Shown here: positions 35,446-43,718 of the stretch, piece by piece
How positions within the stretch are numbered: position 1 is the first letter of the stretch
Layout: each line of letters begins with the position of its first letter
Origin: Larkinella punicea
GTDB lineage: Bacteria > Bacteroidota > Bacteroidia > Cytophagales > Spirosomataceae
Reading direction: 5' to 3'
DNA length: 64,000 nucleotides
NCBI RefSeq assembly: GCF_003334855.1
Contig: NZ_QOWE01000002.1
Coordinates: forward strand, 310,001 to 374,000
Made by a program: the position numbers and the translations under genes
The notes under the pieces: model-generated
The model's input: the letters and a program-made list of their open reading frames with translations, nothing else
Told to the model about the DNA's origin: nothing
The model's database searches: none

Positions 35446-35478
35446 AAGCACTTAACTGAAAGGTTGGGTGCTTTTTTT
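35446..35478 (+). terminator. Rho-independent terminator after the tRNA fragment
   Basis: Stem AAGCACTTAAC (35446-35456) with GTTGGGTGCTT (35463-35473, two G-U pairs), 6-nt loop and a seven-T run (35472-35478). This is the original tRNA-Gly terminator left beside the fragment. Confidence 0.75.
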
Positions 35479-35733
35479 GATGAGTTATAGTGAAATTGAC
35501 GAATAAGAGCTCCCAGCACGACGGATAGTAACTATTCCCAGCTTAGCACAGTATCAAACGTAACATGTCCAGATTCTTGTGTCCACGGTGTCTCCGGCAA
35601 TGTCTACTCCGTTTCTTTCCACCATACGCATTCCTTCTTTGAAGCACTCCATGAGGTTTCCAGTTCTTATGAGCTGAACACATTCTCCCAACGACCTCAC
35701 GATTGAAAATTAATGCTATTTACCAATACGGGA
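35479..35733 (-). other. Gap with a possible 48-aa coding remnant
   Basis: Between the tRNA terminator and the nuclease gene. A minus-strand frame from GTG 35700 to TGA 35554 reads VRSLGECVQLIRTGNLMECF and ERNGVDIAGDTVDTRIW, which looks protein-like but matches nothing I know. It may be a fragment of a lost gene or chance. Nothing else is visible in the gap. Confidence 0.25.
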
Positions 35734-36759
35734 TCACTGTAAAATTTGTTTTGAAGCCCAAACATCATCTGCCATTTCCGCGAGCGACTGACCTGTCTCT
35801 GTTACCCAATAAATGCCGCCTTGAATAGCACCTGGATGCTGATTATTTGGATGATAAGTCAGAAAAATAAGGTGTGTCAAATAGGAAATTGAATATTCAC
35901 TTCCATCGTTGAGCCAGCGGACATTATCGTTTTTACCTAACTTGCCCGTAATTTCTGCTACATACCGCAGATCTGTTCGGCTTGCAGGCTGAAGATAGGC
36001 AGGCAAAAAACGACTCAAATAAATCTTATCTCCACTTTTCAAGCGTCCGCTTTCAATTAGCACTTTCATCGTCGTCGGTCTTTTAGAGCGACTGTTTACC
36101 TGCTGTTTAGCCTCCTCTTTCTGCTGAATTTCAATCAGGTATTGTTTAGCTTCTTGGAGCGGAATAATTTTGTTGGGTACAATAATAATCTGCTCCCCCA
36201 CTTTATGAGGTTTAATACTGACACAAGAGATATCCATTCCATGCTGATTGAGCCACAATACGGTCGTTGTAAGTTCCGTTGAGAAGCCTTCTGAGCAGAG
36301 AATAATGCGAGGTTTATCTGACAACTCTTCAAAGGATTCTTTCTCAGTAACAAATTCCCGTAGTTGTTCTAAGGCCGAATCCGAGTCAATGTCATGGCAA
36401 TTAGCCTGACGTTGGTAAGTAATGTAGTAAGGCAGGAGTATTTCTAAACGCATTGATGATACCATCGCAGCATAGCGCAGCGCTTGCAAGTCAGCAAAAC
36501 CGGCATACCCATCACGCTTCAATTCAATAATAACTAAATTGCCTTTCCGGTCAAGCGCTAGAATATCCAGCCGATCATCAGAATTTTTAAATCGATTAAA
36601 TTCTGTACTGACAACCAACAAGTCTTCTCCCAACACTTCAGGGGCCTGACGAATCCACTCCTGGATATGACGCCGTTCCCATATGTTTAAACTGATAAAA
36701 CGATCAGACTCAACTTTGATAAAAGTAGCTGGATTCCGGTCAGGTACGACGAGTAGCAT
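35734..36759 (-). CDS. DUF91/NucS-like PD-(D/E)XK endonuclease-domain protein
   Basis: The ATG at 36759 (MLLVVPDRNPATF, 341 aa) is preferred over the one at 36810. The N-terminal part is a NucS/DUF91-type nuclease fold: DDRLDILALDRKGNLVIIEL followed by KRDGYAG, so Asp and Glu-Leu-Lys of a PD-(D/E)XK core. Residues 230-330 form a second alpha/beta domain ending with GGIYWVTETGQSLAEMADDV, perhaps DNA-binding. Homologues often occur singly beside mobile elements. Role could be in DNA repair or defence. It sits just outside the tRNA attachment site and is AT-richer than the host genes that follow. Confidence 0.7.
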   Translation of the reverse strand: MLLVVPDRNPATFIKVESDRFISLNIWERRHIQEWIRQAPEVLGEDLLVVSTEFNRFKNSDDRLDILALDRKGNLVIIELKRDGYAGFADLQALRYAAMVSSMRLEILLPYYITYQRQANCHDIDSDSALEQLREFVTEKESFEELSDKPRIILCSEGFSTELTTTVLWLNQHGMDISCVSIKPHKVGEQIIIVPNKIIPLQEAKQYLIEIQQKEEAKQQVNSRSKRPTTMKVLIESGRLKSGDKIYLSRFLPAYLQPASRTDLRYVAEITGKLGKNDNVRWLNDGSEYSISYLTHLIFLTYHPNNQHPGAIQGGIYWVTETGQSLAEMADDVWASKQILQ

Positions 36760-36975
36760 TATGATTATAATATGGTATTTAAACTTGTGGTGTCCCAACG
36801 GGCGGATCAATGCTCAAATCTACACTATCTTTCAGAGCGAAGAAAGAACAGGTGTAGAGCAGGGTGGAATCGAATCGGCATCAAAAGGATAATTAATTCG
36901 GATTTAAGCTAAAACCGAACATCCGACTCGCGCCCATCCTGTTCAAGTTCCTTGGGAACTACTAATTTCAGGCCC

Positions 36976-37938
36976 ATGAACCGCAGAAATTTTCTGGCCC
37001 TGACCGTCGGTGCTTCCGCTGCGACCGGGCTTTCTCCGTCGGACCGGAAGGAGGATGCCGCCATCCCGGTCATTGACACCCACATTCACCTGTTCGATAC
37101 GGATCGCTCTCAGGGTGTGCCCTGGCCGACCCAAAAAGACGGCATTCTGTATAAACCCGCGTTGCCGGACCGCTACCGCAAGATCGCGGTGCCCCTCGGC
37201 ATTGTGGGCGCGATTGTCGTGGAAGCCAGTCCCTGGCTGGAAGACAACCAGTGGGTACTCGACGTCGCTGCCACGGACAAAATCATCGTCGGAACTGTGG
37301 GCAATCTCGAACCGGGCAAACCAGACTTCCGCCATCAACTCGAACGCTTCCAGCGCAATCCGCTGTTTCGGGGAATTCGGTATGGAAATCTCTGGGAACA
37401 CGATCTGTCCCGCCAACTGGCCAATCCCCGCTTCGTATCAGACCTTCGGTTCCTGGCTCAGGCCGGACTGGTGCTGGATACGGCGAATCCGAATCCGGCG
37501 CTCCTGACGGCCATCGTGCGGGTTACGGATCTGGTGCCGGATCTGCGGGTCATCATCGATCATCTTCCCCAAATGACCCCACCGGAAGCGGCTGCGGTCC
37601 GGAAAACCTCTGAAGCCGACCTGCAGGCGTTGGGCAAGCGGCCCCAAGTGTATGTGAAGATTTCTGAAGTCTTGCGCCGGGTGGACGGAACGATTCCACA
37701 GACGCTGCCTTTCTACCGGGCACGGCTGGATGAGTTCTTCGGCCTTTTTGGCGAAGATCGACTGCTTTATGGCAGTGATTGGCCGAATAGCGACCAGTGG
37801 CTACCTTTTCACGTCGGATTGGGTCTGGTTAGGGAATACTTCAACACAAAAGGTCAAACCGTAGCCGAAAAGTATTTCTGGAAGAACTCAATTGCGGCCT
37901 ATCACTGGCAAAAGCGCGACCCTTCACAGCCCGGGTAG
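36976..37938 (+). CDS. Amidohydrolase-2 family hydrolase, Tat-exported
   Basis: Start ATG 36976 (320 aa) gives MNRRNFLALTVGASAATGL, a twin-arginine signal. The mature part is a TIM-barrel metallohydrolase: VIDTHIHLFDTDRSQGVPW (metal-binding HIH), later DLRVIIDHLPQM, RVDG and LLYGSDWPNSD. This resembles lactonase-type amidohydrolases such as L-fuconolactonase and 2-pyrone-4,6-dicarboxylate hydrolase. The substrate is uncertain. It is isolated; a shared terminator follows, and it is GC-rich like the host. Confidence 0.8.
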   Translation: MNRRNFLALTVGASAATGLSPSDRKEDAAIPVIDTHIHLFDTDRSQGVPWPTQKDGILYKPALPDRYRKIAVPLGIVGAIVVEASPWLEDNQWVLDVAATDKIIVGTVGNLEPGKPDFRHQLERFQRNPLFRGIRYGNLWEHDLSRQLANPRFVSDLRFLAQAGLVLDTANPNPALLTAIVRVTDLVPDLRVIIDHLPQMTPPEAAAVRKTSEADLQALGKRPQVYVKISEVLRRVDGTIPQTLPFYRARLDEFFGLFGEDRLLYGSDWPNSDQWLPFHVGLGLVREYFNTKGQTVAEKYFWKNSIAAYHWQKRDPSQPG

Positions 37939-37973
37939 AGCCAGCACGTTCCGCTGACGGACAAAACACAAAA

Positions 37974-38003
37974 AGCCGCCCGATTTACCAGAATCGGGCG
38001 GCT
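37974..38003. terminator. Bidirectional terminator
   Basis: Perfect 12-bp stem AGCCGCCCGATT / AATCGGGCGGCT with 6-nt loop, between the convergent amidohydrolase and DUF805 genes. T-rich flanks lie on both sides (TTTTGTGTTTTG on the minus strand). Confidence 0.8.
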
Positions 38004-38028
38004 TCATTTATAGTTAAAAGCGAGAAAA

Positions 38029-38421
38029 TCAGGCAACTGTGGCAGCTTTGGCTTTCGGGTCGGCACCATATTCATTGACGCCACGCGTGCCTTCGGTGCA
38101 GGCCAGAATCAGGTTGTAAAACGGAATCAGCGCATACCATCCGCTCTTGCCGACATCGTGCATCCGCCGGATTGCTACGGCCACCGAAGGAACCAGGATC
38201 GCCAGGTTAAACAGCATCGTTATCCAGCCAATCACCGCCAGACCGTCGAAAAGCAGGATGTTGGTGAAATTGATCGCCTGCGTAACCAGCATGTTGATCA
38301 GGAAAAAATACCAGTACTCGCTCCGCCGGGCGCGCCCGTTGAAATCATTGTACTTTTTCAGGACCGAAACGTAATTGTCCAGAATTGAATTGGTGGTCGA
38401 AGAAGGGATGGATGTGTTCAT
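38029..38421 (-). CDS. DUF805 membrane protein
   Basis: ATG 38421 (130 aa; the longer frame from 38631 is not credible) gives a DUF805 inner-membrane protein: YNDFNGRARRSEYWYFFLIN at the start, three hydrophobic segments (NMLVTQAINFTNILLFDGLA, GWITMLFNLAILVPSVAVA, GWYALIPFYNLILACTEGT) and the family motif AIRRMHDVGKSGWY. Function of the family is not known. It stands alone; no partner gene. Confidence 0.88.
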   Translation of the reverse strand: MNTSIPSSTTNSILDNYVSVLKKYNDFNGRARRSEYWYFFLINMLVTQAINFTNILLFDGLAVIGWITMLFNLAILVPSVAVAIRRMHDVGKSGWYALIPFYNLILACTEGTRGVNEYGADPKAKAATVA

Positions 38422-38629
38422 CGTAGTGTTTGTAAGTAGTTGTTTGGAATGATGTGAGAGTCCGGGTTTCGCTCTTTTCTGGCCCGTTGATGCATCAAAA
38501 GTAGCGGGTCGGCCAAGGGTCCACAACGCCGGAATGGTAACTGGTAGCAAAAATCTGGTAACTGGTGGTCTGGTGGCCGTAATTGGTTGACAACCACCGG
38601 CGACCCGGAAATTTATCCATCCTTTCGAC

Positions 38630-38663
38630 ACAAAAAAAACGGCCTGCTCGGGGAGCAGGCCGT
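38630..38663 (-). terminator. Terminator of the hsp20 gene
   Basis: Stem ACGGCCTGCTC/GAGCAGGCCGT with 3-nt loop, followed on the minus strand by a T-run (plus-strand A-run at 38632-38638). It lies just after the Hsp20 stop at 38669. Confidence 0.85.
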
Positions 38664-38668
38664 CCGGT

Positions 38669-39118
38669 TTATCCGATCTCGATGCGTCTCGGGCCTTTTT
38701 GTTTGGCCTCTTCCTTTTTGGGAATCGTCAGATGCAGCAGACCTTTTTCGTATTTGGCCTCAATCCGGTCTTCATCCACCACGTCTTTGGGAAGCACGAA
38801 GCTGCGCTGGAAGGATTGGTAGCTGAATTCCCGGCGCGAATAATGTTGCGCTTCTTTTTCCTCGCTGTGCTGTTTCACCGAGGAAATCGTAAGCTGATTG
38901 CCGTCCAGTTCAACCATAAAATCCGTTTTTTCCATACCGGGCGCAGCCAGTTCTACTTCAAACGCTTCGGTGGTTTCCTTGATGTTGACCGACGGAATGG
39001 TCGTTTGCGTGGTGGAAAAATTGCTGTTGTTCCAATTAAAAAGATCCCGGCTAAAAAAGTCATCGAACAAAGCCGGAAACGCCGGGGACGAAGCCCCATT
39101 CCTTTTGATGAGTGACAT
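38669..39118 (-). CDS. Small heat-shock protein Hsp20/alpha-crystallin
   Basis: A 149-aa Hsp20 chaperone with a flexible N-terminal arm (FPALFDDFFSRDLFNW), an alpha-crystallin domain (about 42-135; VNIKETTEAFEVELAAPGME to EAKYEKGLLHLTIPKKE) and a short basic C-terminal tail with an IEIG-like end. It holds unfolded proteins under heat or stress as oligomers. Monocistronic with its own terminator. The 300-bp region between it and the OsmC gene carries a large hairpin that could take part in control. Confidence 0.93.
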   Translation of the reverse strand: MSLIKRNGASSPAFPALFDDFFSRDLFNWNNSNFSTTQTTIPSVNIKETTEAFEVELAAPGMEKTDFMVELDGNQLTISSVKQHSEEKEAQHYSRREFSYQSFQRSFVLPKDVVDEDRIEAKYEKGLLHLTIPKKEEAKQKGPRRIEIG

Positions 39119-39212
39119 ATCAACCTCCTTTTTTAAAAGTTAAACAATACAGAAATGAACATCAATGATCGGTTTTCACCGCCAGAAACCGGTTTTTCAA
39201 ACCCTGTGCCAA

Positions 39213-39270
39213 CGGTATTTCTGGCAGAAAAAATGACAGAAACAGGGCCGGTTTTCTGCCAGAAATACCG
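39213..39270. repeat. 19-bp perfect inverted repeat in the hsp20-osmC intergenic region
   Basis: CGGTATTTCTGGCAGAAAA (39213-39231) and its exact complement at 39252-39270, loop 20 nt. It is 95 bp upstream of hsp20 and 153 bp before the OsmC gene, which are divergent, so a transcription regulator site or a hairpin RNA is possible. It has no T-tail. A partial echo of the arm, GCCAGAAACCGG, lies at 39181-39192. Confidence 0.7.
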
Positions 39271-39422
39271 TCGAAAAAGAAATTTTGTCAGTCTGAATAC
39301 CCGGACTTCTACCAATATTTTCCCGGCTGGTAGCCTTTGAAGCGTCTCTCCTTTTCGGTAGCTTTACCAGAGCACAAAAACTGTGGGAAGACACGATCTA
39401 ACCCGATTTAAATGGCAAAAGC

Positions 39423-39821
39423 ATGGAAATTTCCGCTTCCATAAAAAACACCTTCCAGCAGCACGAGGTGGTCGTGCAAACCAACGGCGACGCAAAAACC
39501 GTCCAGATTTCCCCAAAACCGTCGGGCTACGGATCGTCGCTCAACGGGGGCGAACTTCTCCTGCTGTCGCTGGCAACCTGCTTCTGCAATGACATCTACC
39601 GGGAAGCCGCCGAACGAAACATCAGCGTGTCGGAAGTGAAGGTCGTCTGCACCGGCCGGTTCGGGGGCGTGGGCGAACCAGGGAGCGATTTTCAATACAA
39701 GGTCACGGTTATCTCCGACGCTCCTTCGGATGAAATTGACGCGCTGATTAAACACACCGACCGCATTGCTGAAATCCACAATACCTTGCGGCAGGGACTG
39801 AGCATCACGCTGGTTTCGTAA
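39423..39821 (+). CDS. OsmC-family peroxide-reductase-like protein
   Basis: A 132-aa OsmC/Ohr-like protein: N-terminal beta strands, SGYGSSLNGGELLLLSLATC with the conserved LxxxLxxC and Cys59, then a second part GGVGEPGSDFQYKVTV. The family reduces organic hydroperoxides with a two-cysteine active site; the CFCND here (Cys59 and Cys61) is unusual because the canonical pair is usually wider apart. Monocistronic, divergent from hsp20, which suits a stress-response role. Confidence 0.85.
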   Translation: MEISASIKNTFQQHEVVVQTNGDAKTVQISPKPSGYGSSLNGGELLLLSLATCFCNDIYREAAERNISVSEVKVVCTGRFGGVGEPGSDFQYKVTVISDAPSDEIDALIKHTDRIAEIHNTLRQGLSITLVS

Positions 39822-39880
39822 GCGCAAGTGAATGTTGGCGATGTGGATTTTTTGCACACATTTGCAGTGTTTTAACGCCC

Positions 39881-40216
39881 TTGCCTAAAAATACTGCATG
39901 TTGGACCCGCGTGGACGAACGCTACCGGAGCCACCAACTGCCCCCGCTGACGCGCCAGCTTCTGGTGGAAAATGCCGTCAAGCACAACATGATTCTACCC
40001 GACCAACCGCTGCTGATCGAGATCACCACCACCGACGAGGGTACGGTGCAGGTCTCCAACAATTTGCAGCGAAAACCCTCCCGCATTTTTTCGAATGGCG
40101 TCGGTATCTCCAATATTTTAAGTAAATACCAGATGTTGAATCAACCCCGGCCGACCGTACATGAAGAGAATGGACAATTTTTGGTCACGCTCCCCCTCAT
40201 CGAACGGGATTCCTGA
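39881..40216 (+). pseudogene. C-terminal remnant of a LytS-type sensor histidine kinase
   Basis: The 111-codon open frame has no proper start (it opens at TTG) and begins in the middle of the family: VDERYRSHQLPPLTRQLLVE NAVKHN is the N-box of a LytS-like HATPase, followed by VQVSNNLQRKPSRIFSNGVG and ISNILSKYQMLNQ. The phosphoacceptor and membrane part are missing, and upstream DNA belongs to another context. A normal kinase is 330-400 aa, so this is a truncated leftover. Confidence 0.8.
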
Positions 40217-40513
40217 AGTTCTGATTTTCACTCTCTATTTCTGTCCTTCCATCCGCCTTAACCAACCATCCATCACCCCCGGCTTGCGTCCTGCCAATTT
40301 GTCTTGTTCCTTGCGATTCCTGAGATCAAAACCGGCTAGGATTGATTTTTGCAGTATTCTTAAAACATTGCCGTTGAATTTTTTATTATCCGTTAAATAG
40401 TCTTTCTCAAGCGCTAACCCCTTGATTCTATGAAACATCGCTACTTGTCACGCATCCGTATGTATTGAACCCGAGAAAAAAATGGATGCCATTTAATTTT
40501 CATTTGTAATTTT
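40217..40513. other. Intergenic region before the ECF sigma gene
   Basis: About 300 bp. One minus-strand frame (67 codons, 40235-40438) and other short frames lack family-like features, so I do not call a gene. The sigma gene promoter is likely near 40400-40500, where AT-rich sequence is present; no definite motif was identified. Confidence 0.4.
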
Positions 40514-41128
40514 ATGACGACGATGCCCGAAATTATGTCAGATACGCAACTCCAAGGGTATACAGACGAACAAAAGTACCAGGTCTTCAACAAGGAGTTC
40601 ATGCCCCACATCGACTCCATGTACAACTTTGCCTTCCGCCTGACGATGGACGAAGATGACGCGAACGACCTGGTGCAGGATACCTATTTAAAAGCTTTTC
40701 GATTTATCTCCTCCTTCGAACAGGGAACTAACGCGAAAGCGTGGTTGTTCCGCATTCTGAAGAACAGCTTCATCAACGACTATCGCAAGAAAAGTAAAGA
40801 ACCTGCGAAGGTTGATTATCAGGATGTAGAGACAACCTACAATTCTGACGAAGCATCGGAAACCGAGCACACGACGGACCTTCGGTTCGAAACAGTGCAG
40901 GACATGATTGGTGACGAAGTGGCCTCCGCGCTCAACTCGCTGCCCGTCGATTTCCGGACGGTTATTATCCTCTGTGACATCGAAGGATTCACGTACGAGG
41001 AAATGGCCAAAATTCTGGATATTCCGATTGGAACGGTTCGCTCACGGTTACACCGTGCCCGGAATCTATTGAAAGACAAGCTGAAAGAATACGCAGCGTC
41101 AATGGGTTACAACAAAAATGATGACTAA
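40514..41128 (+). CDS. ECF sigma-70 factor paired with a zinc-binding anti-sigma factor
   Basis: A 204-aa ECF sigma: region 2 (HIDSMYNFAFRLTMDEDDAN, DLVQDTYLKAFRFISSFEQG, NAKAWLFRILKNSFINDYRK) and region 4 (VRSRLHRARNLLKDKLKEYA) with VDFRTVIILCDIEGFTYEEM. It matches the conserved Cytophagia ECF type whose gene sits just before a short zinc anti-sigma and is kept near gmk and nadD. It probably governs an envelope or oxidative stress regulon. Expressed with the anti-sigma 85 bp downstream. Confidence 0.9.
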   Translation: MTTMPEIMSDTQLQGYTDEQKYQVFNKEFMPHIDSMYNFAFRLTMDEDDANDLVQDTYLKAFRFISSFEQGTNAKAWLFRILKNSFINDYRKKSKEPAKVDYQDVETTYNSDEASETEHTTDLRFETVQDMIGDEVASALNSLPVDFRTVIILCDIEGFTYEEMAKILDIPIGTVRSRLHRARNLLKDKLKEYAASMGYNKNDD

Positions 41129-41212
41129 CTGAAACTTTTTGAGATAGATACTTGGTTGTTATGTCAAGTTACATATTGTAGAATTATTTCTGGAATAAAT
41201 TAAACATTTCCA

Positions 41213-41512
41213 ATGTCAGGCACATTGCATTCGTCGACTACGGTTGGTGTAGAGGGTAGGCAGGCGACCGCCCCCATGAAGGAAAGCTGCGAACATCAGG
41301 CCGAGTGCCTGAAACGGATTCAGTCGATTCTGGACGGTGGGGCTACCGAAGAAGAAAAAGAGCATTTCAAGCAGCATATCGATATTTGCAAACCGTGCAT
41401 CGATATGTACCACCTTGAAAAGTGTATTAAAGAAGCCTTACAGGGCAAAGTTGAAAAGAAGTGCTGCCCCGACAAGATTGCGGCTGCAATTCGATCCGAA
41501 ATCACTAAATAA
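41213..41512 (+). CDS. Zinc-binding anti-sigma factor (HxxxCxxC)
   Basis: Small cytoplasmic protein that holds the adjacent ECF sigma inactive. Motif HIDICKPC (H-x3-C-x2-C) in residues 64-71 is the zinc anti-sigma (ZAS) core; an N-terminal CEHQAEC and C-terminal KKCCPDK add cysteines that could make it redox-sensitive. The start at 41213 gives a loose 21-residue N-terminus; ATG 41276 (MKESCEHQAE, 78 aa) is the more likely true start by comparison with the family. Its stop is 6 bp before gmk. Confidence 0.85.
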   Translation: MSGTLHSSTTVGVEGRQATAPMKESCEHQAECLKRIQSILDGGATEEEKEHFKQHIDICKPCIDMYHLEKCIKEALQGKVEKKCCPDKIAAAIRSEITK

Positions 41513-41518
41513 GCGGCA

Positions 41519-42118
41519 TTGGACGGCAAACTGATTATTTTTTCGGCACCCTCCGGTTCAGGTAAAACCACCATTGTCAGGCACTTATTAGCCACGAACC
41601 CGAATCTGGGTTTTTCAATCTCCGCCTGCACCCGTGACCGCCGGGGCCGCGCAGAACAAAACGGCCAAGACTATTACTTTCTGACTCCCGAAGATTTTAA
41701 AGAAAAAATTGACAACGACGAATTCGTCGAGTGGGAAGAAGTGTATGTCGGTGCCTTCTACGGAACGCTCAAATCCGAGATCGAACGCGTCTGGAGCAAC
41801 GGAAAGCACGTTTTGTTCGATGTTGACGTTCAGGGCGGGTTGAAACTCAAAAAATACTACGGAGACAAAGCCCTGGCCATTTTTGTGAAAGTGCCGGACG
41901 AGGAAACCCTGAAACAACGTTTGCTGGACCGCGGAACCGAAACCGACGACAGCCTGTCTAAACGGCTGTTTAAGGTCCACTTCGAAATGAGCTTTCAGGA
42001 CCAGTTCGATGCCATTCTGGTGAACGATGATCTGGCAACAACCCTGGAAAAAGCACAGAAACTGGTAGATAATTTCCTGAACAGGAACATCATTCCGGAA
42101 AAAGCCACTGTCGTATAA
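41519..42118 (+). CDS. gmk: Guanylate kinase
   Basis: A 199-aa guanylate kinase (ATP + GMP to ADP + GDP): P-loop [10 protein letters not shown] (9-18), GMP-binding [15 protein letters not shown] region and FVEWEEVY, then the lid [17 protein letters not shown]. The start must be TTG 41519: the same frame has the anti-sigma stop two codons upstream (TAA-GCG-GCA-TTG) and no alternative. That arrangement suggests translational coupling to the anti-sigma gene. Essential enzyme of GTP synthesis, kept next to nadD. Confidence 0.95.
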   Translation: MDGKLIIFSAPSGSGKTTIVRHLLATNPNLGFSISACTRDRRGRAEQNGQDYYFLTPEDFKEKIDNDEFVEWEEVYVGAFYGTLKSEIERVWSNGKHVLFDVDVQGGLKLKKYYGDKALAIFVKVPDEETLKQRLLDRGTETDDSLSKRLFKVHFEMSFQDQFDAILVNDDLATTLEKAQKLVDNFLNRNIIPEKATVV

Positions 42119-42154
42119 TACGAACCGGCTGGCTAGTCTGAACGCGGTCTGCTT

Positions 42155-42727
42155 ATGAAAATCGGTTTGTTCTTCGGCTCTTTCAATCCCGTACACATTG
42201 GCCATCTGATCATCGCCAACACCATGGCGACCACCACCGATCTCGAACAGGTCTGGTTTGTGGTTTCTCCCCAAAATCCGTTTAAAAAGAATAAAAGCCT
42301 GCTCCACGAGTTCGACCGCATCGATCTGGTGGAGCGGGCTATTGCTGACAACTCGAAGCTGAAAGCGACGGATATCGAGTTCTCTATGCCCCGCCCCAGC
42401 TTCACAATCGACACGCTGATCCGGCTGCAGGAAAAATACCCGCAGCACGCGTTTAAACTGATCATCGGTGGTGATAACCTCGCGCAGTTTCCCAACTGGA
42501 AAAATCACGAACAGATCCTGGAGTACTTTGGACTGTATGTGTATCCACGCCCAAACAGCGAGCCCAGTCCGCTGGAGCAGCACCCGAATGTGCGGTTTGT
42601 GCAAGCGCCCCTGCTCGACATCTCCGCCACCTTCATCCGCGATTCCCTGAAAAATAACCGCTCCATTCGGTATCTGGTCCCGGATGTGGTCGGGGAAATT
42701 ATTGAACGAAAGAAGTTTTATGTCTGA
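42155..42727 (+). CDS. nadD: Nicotinate-nucleotide adenylyltransferase
   Basis: A 190-aa NadD: nucleotidyltransferase motif GLFFGSFNPVHIGH (4-17, HxGH), substrate loop FKKNKSLLHEFDRIDLVERA, and C-terminal ISATFIRDSLKNN (ISATxIR). It adenylates nicotinate mononucleotide to deamido-NAD in NAD synthesis. Follows gmk by 36 bp in the same operon. The restriction insert begins right after its stop. Confidence 0.95.
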   Translation: MKIGLFFGSFNPVHIGHLIIANTMATTTDLEQVWFVVSPQNPFKKNKSLLHEFDRIDLVERAIADNSKLKATDIEFSMPRPSFTIDTLIRLQEKYPQHAFKLIIGGDNLAQFPNWKNHEQILEYFGLYVYPRPNSEPSPLEQHPNVRFVQAPLLDISATFIRDSLKNNRSIRYLVPDVVGEIIERKKFYV

Positions 42728-42755
42728 TCACTTTTCTCTACAAATTTCCTACCTG

Positions 42756-43718
42756 TTAAATATTTACACTTATTATTGAAGCTAAAGTGTCTTTGAACTT
42801 CTGATGCTCATCTGAGTTTTTATCTGCGATCTTAAATAAATTAAAGAAATGACTTGTTGTTGGAGATTCTGATTTTAAATTTTTATAATCTATATCGACG
42901 CTTATTATTGTCATAAACTCAAAATATCCTCTATGCCTTGCTTTTTGATGACTTTTTTCAGCTTCTCCAATTCGATTATGCACATTTGACAAATCCGTTC
43001 CTCCTTTTATTTCAATTGAAATTAACCCTCTGCTGCCACTCTTAAGTTGCTCGATAATCTCAATATCTGGATCAGAAGAGAATTTTATCTTTACTATTCT
43101 ACCAGAATCATTCTTTACCTCAATCCAAGTCTGGGCAGAAGATAAAATATAATTTTTAAGTAAATCTTTTATAATACTAAAAGTCTTTTGTGTAGCAATT
43201 TGTCCATATTCATTATTTTTAGAACCTCTTAATTGTGGGCCAACCGTTAAAAGTTGTAATTCAGCAATTAACGACAAACTAATATCATCTAGTTGAGAAA
43301 CAAATCCTTGAGCAGTTGATATTAAACTTTTACACAAATACTCTAAATCATTTGAGGCATTTTTAGATAATTTCCCTTTTTCTTCCATTGCTTTAAATGC
43401 GCCGAAAGGGCCTTTATTGTAAAATTCTTTTTGTGAAAATCCGTACAATAATCTATAATAACCTAGTAAAAATGGATTTTCTTTTAAAAGAATAGGCAAA
43501 GGAAAAAGCGCTTCTCCTCTCAGCGAAAAAGAAGCTAGTTTCTGTAAAGCATCTTGAGATACTAAACTATTAAGTTCGCTGTCAATAGAGCTTATAGACA
43601 TATTCTTTACAGCTTTACTTAGAGCTTCATGAAAGTAAAGATCTTTAATATTTCTAAGCCTGTAGTGAAGTCCTATTTGTAAGTCAGGAAGTAAAGTTGG
43701 AAAATTTTTAGGCGACAT
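42756..43718 (-). CDS. Type II restriction endonuclease, XcyI-like
   Basis: A 320-aa protein with the XcyI family body: FPLPILLKENPFLLGYYRLL followed by YGFSQKEFYNKGPFG near residue 95, and the catalytic PD-(D/E)XK core SSDPDIEIIEQL ... GLISIEIKGGTD (Asp and Glu-x-Lys near 220-235). XcyI-family enzymes are described as cutting CCCGGG; applying that specificity here is inference. It overlaps the methylase gene by 11 bp and shares its very low GC content, far below gmk/nadD. The gene looks complete, so the system is probably active. Confidence 0.85.
   Translation of the reverse strand: MSPKNFPTLLPDLQIGLHYRLRNIKDLYFHEALSKAVKNMSISSIDSELNSLVSQDALQKLASFSLRGEALFPLPILLKENPFLLGYYRLLYGFSQKEFYNKGPFGAFKAMEEKGKLSKNASNDLEYLCKSLISTAQGFVSQLDDISLSLIAELQLLTVGPQLRGSKNNEYGQIATQKTFSIIKDLLKNYILSSAQTWIEVKNDSGRIVKIKFSSDPDIEIIEQLKSGSRGLISIEIKGGTDLSNVHNRIGEAEKSHQKARHRGYFEFMTIISVDIDYKNLKSESPTTSHFFNLFKIADKNSDEHQKFKDTLASIISVNI

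Noticed and set aside
39155-39340. Short frames reading in the hsp20-osmC gap on both strands
   Set aside because: They are driven by the inverted repeat, with no start context or family features; treated as intergenic.
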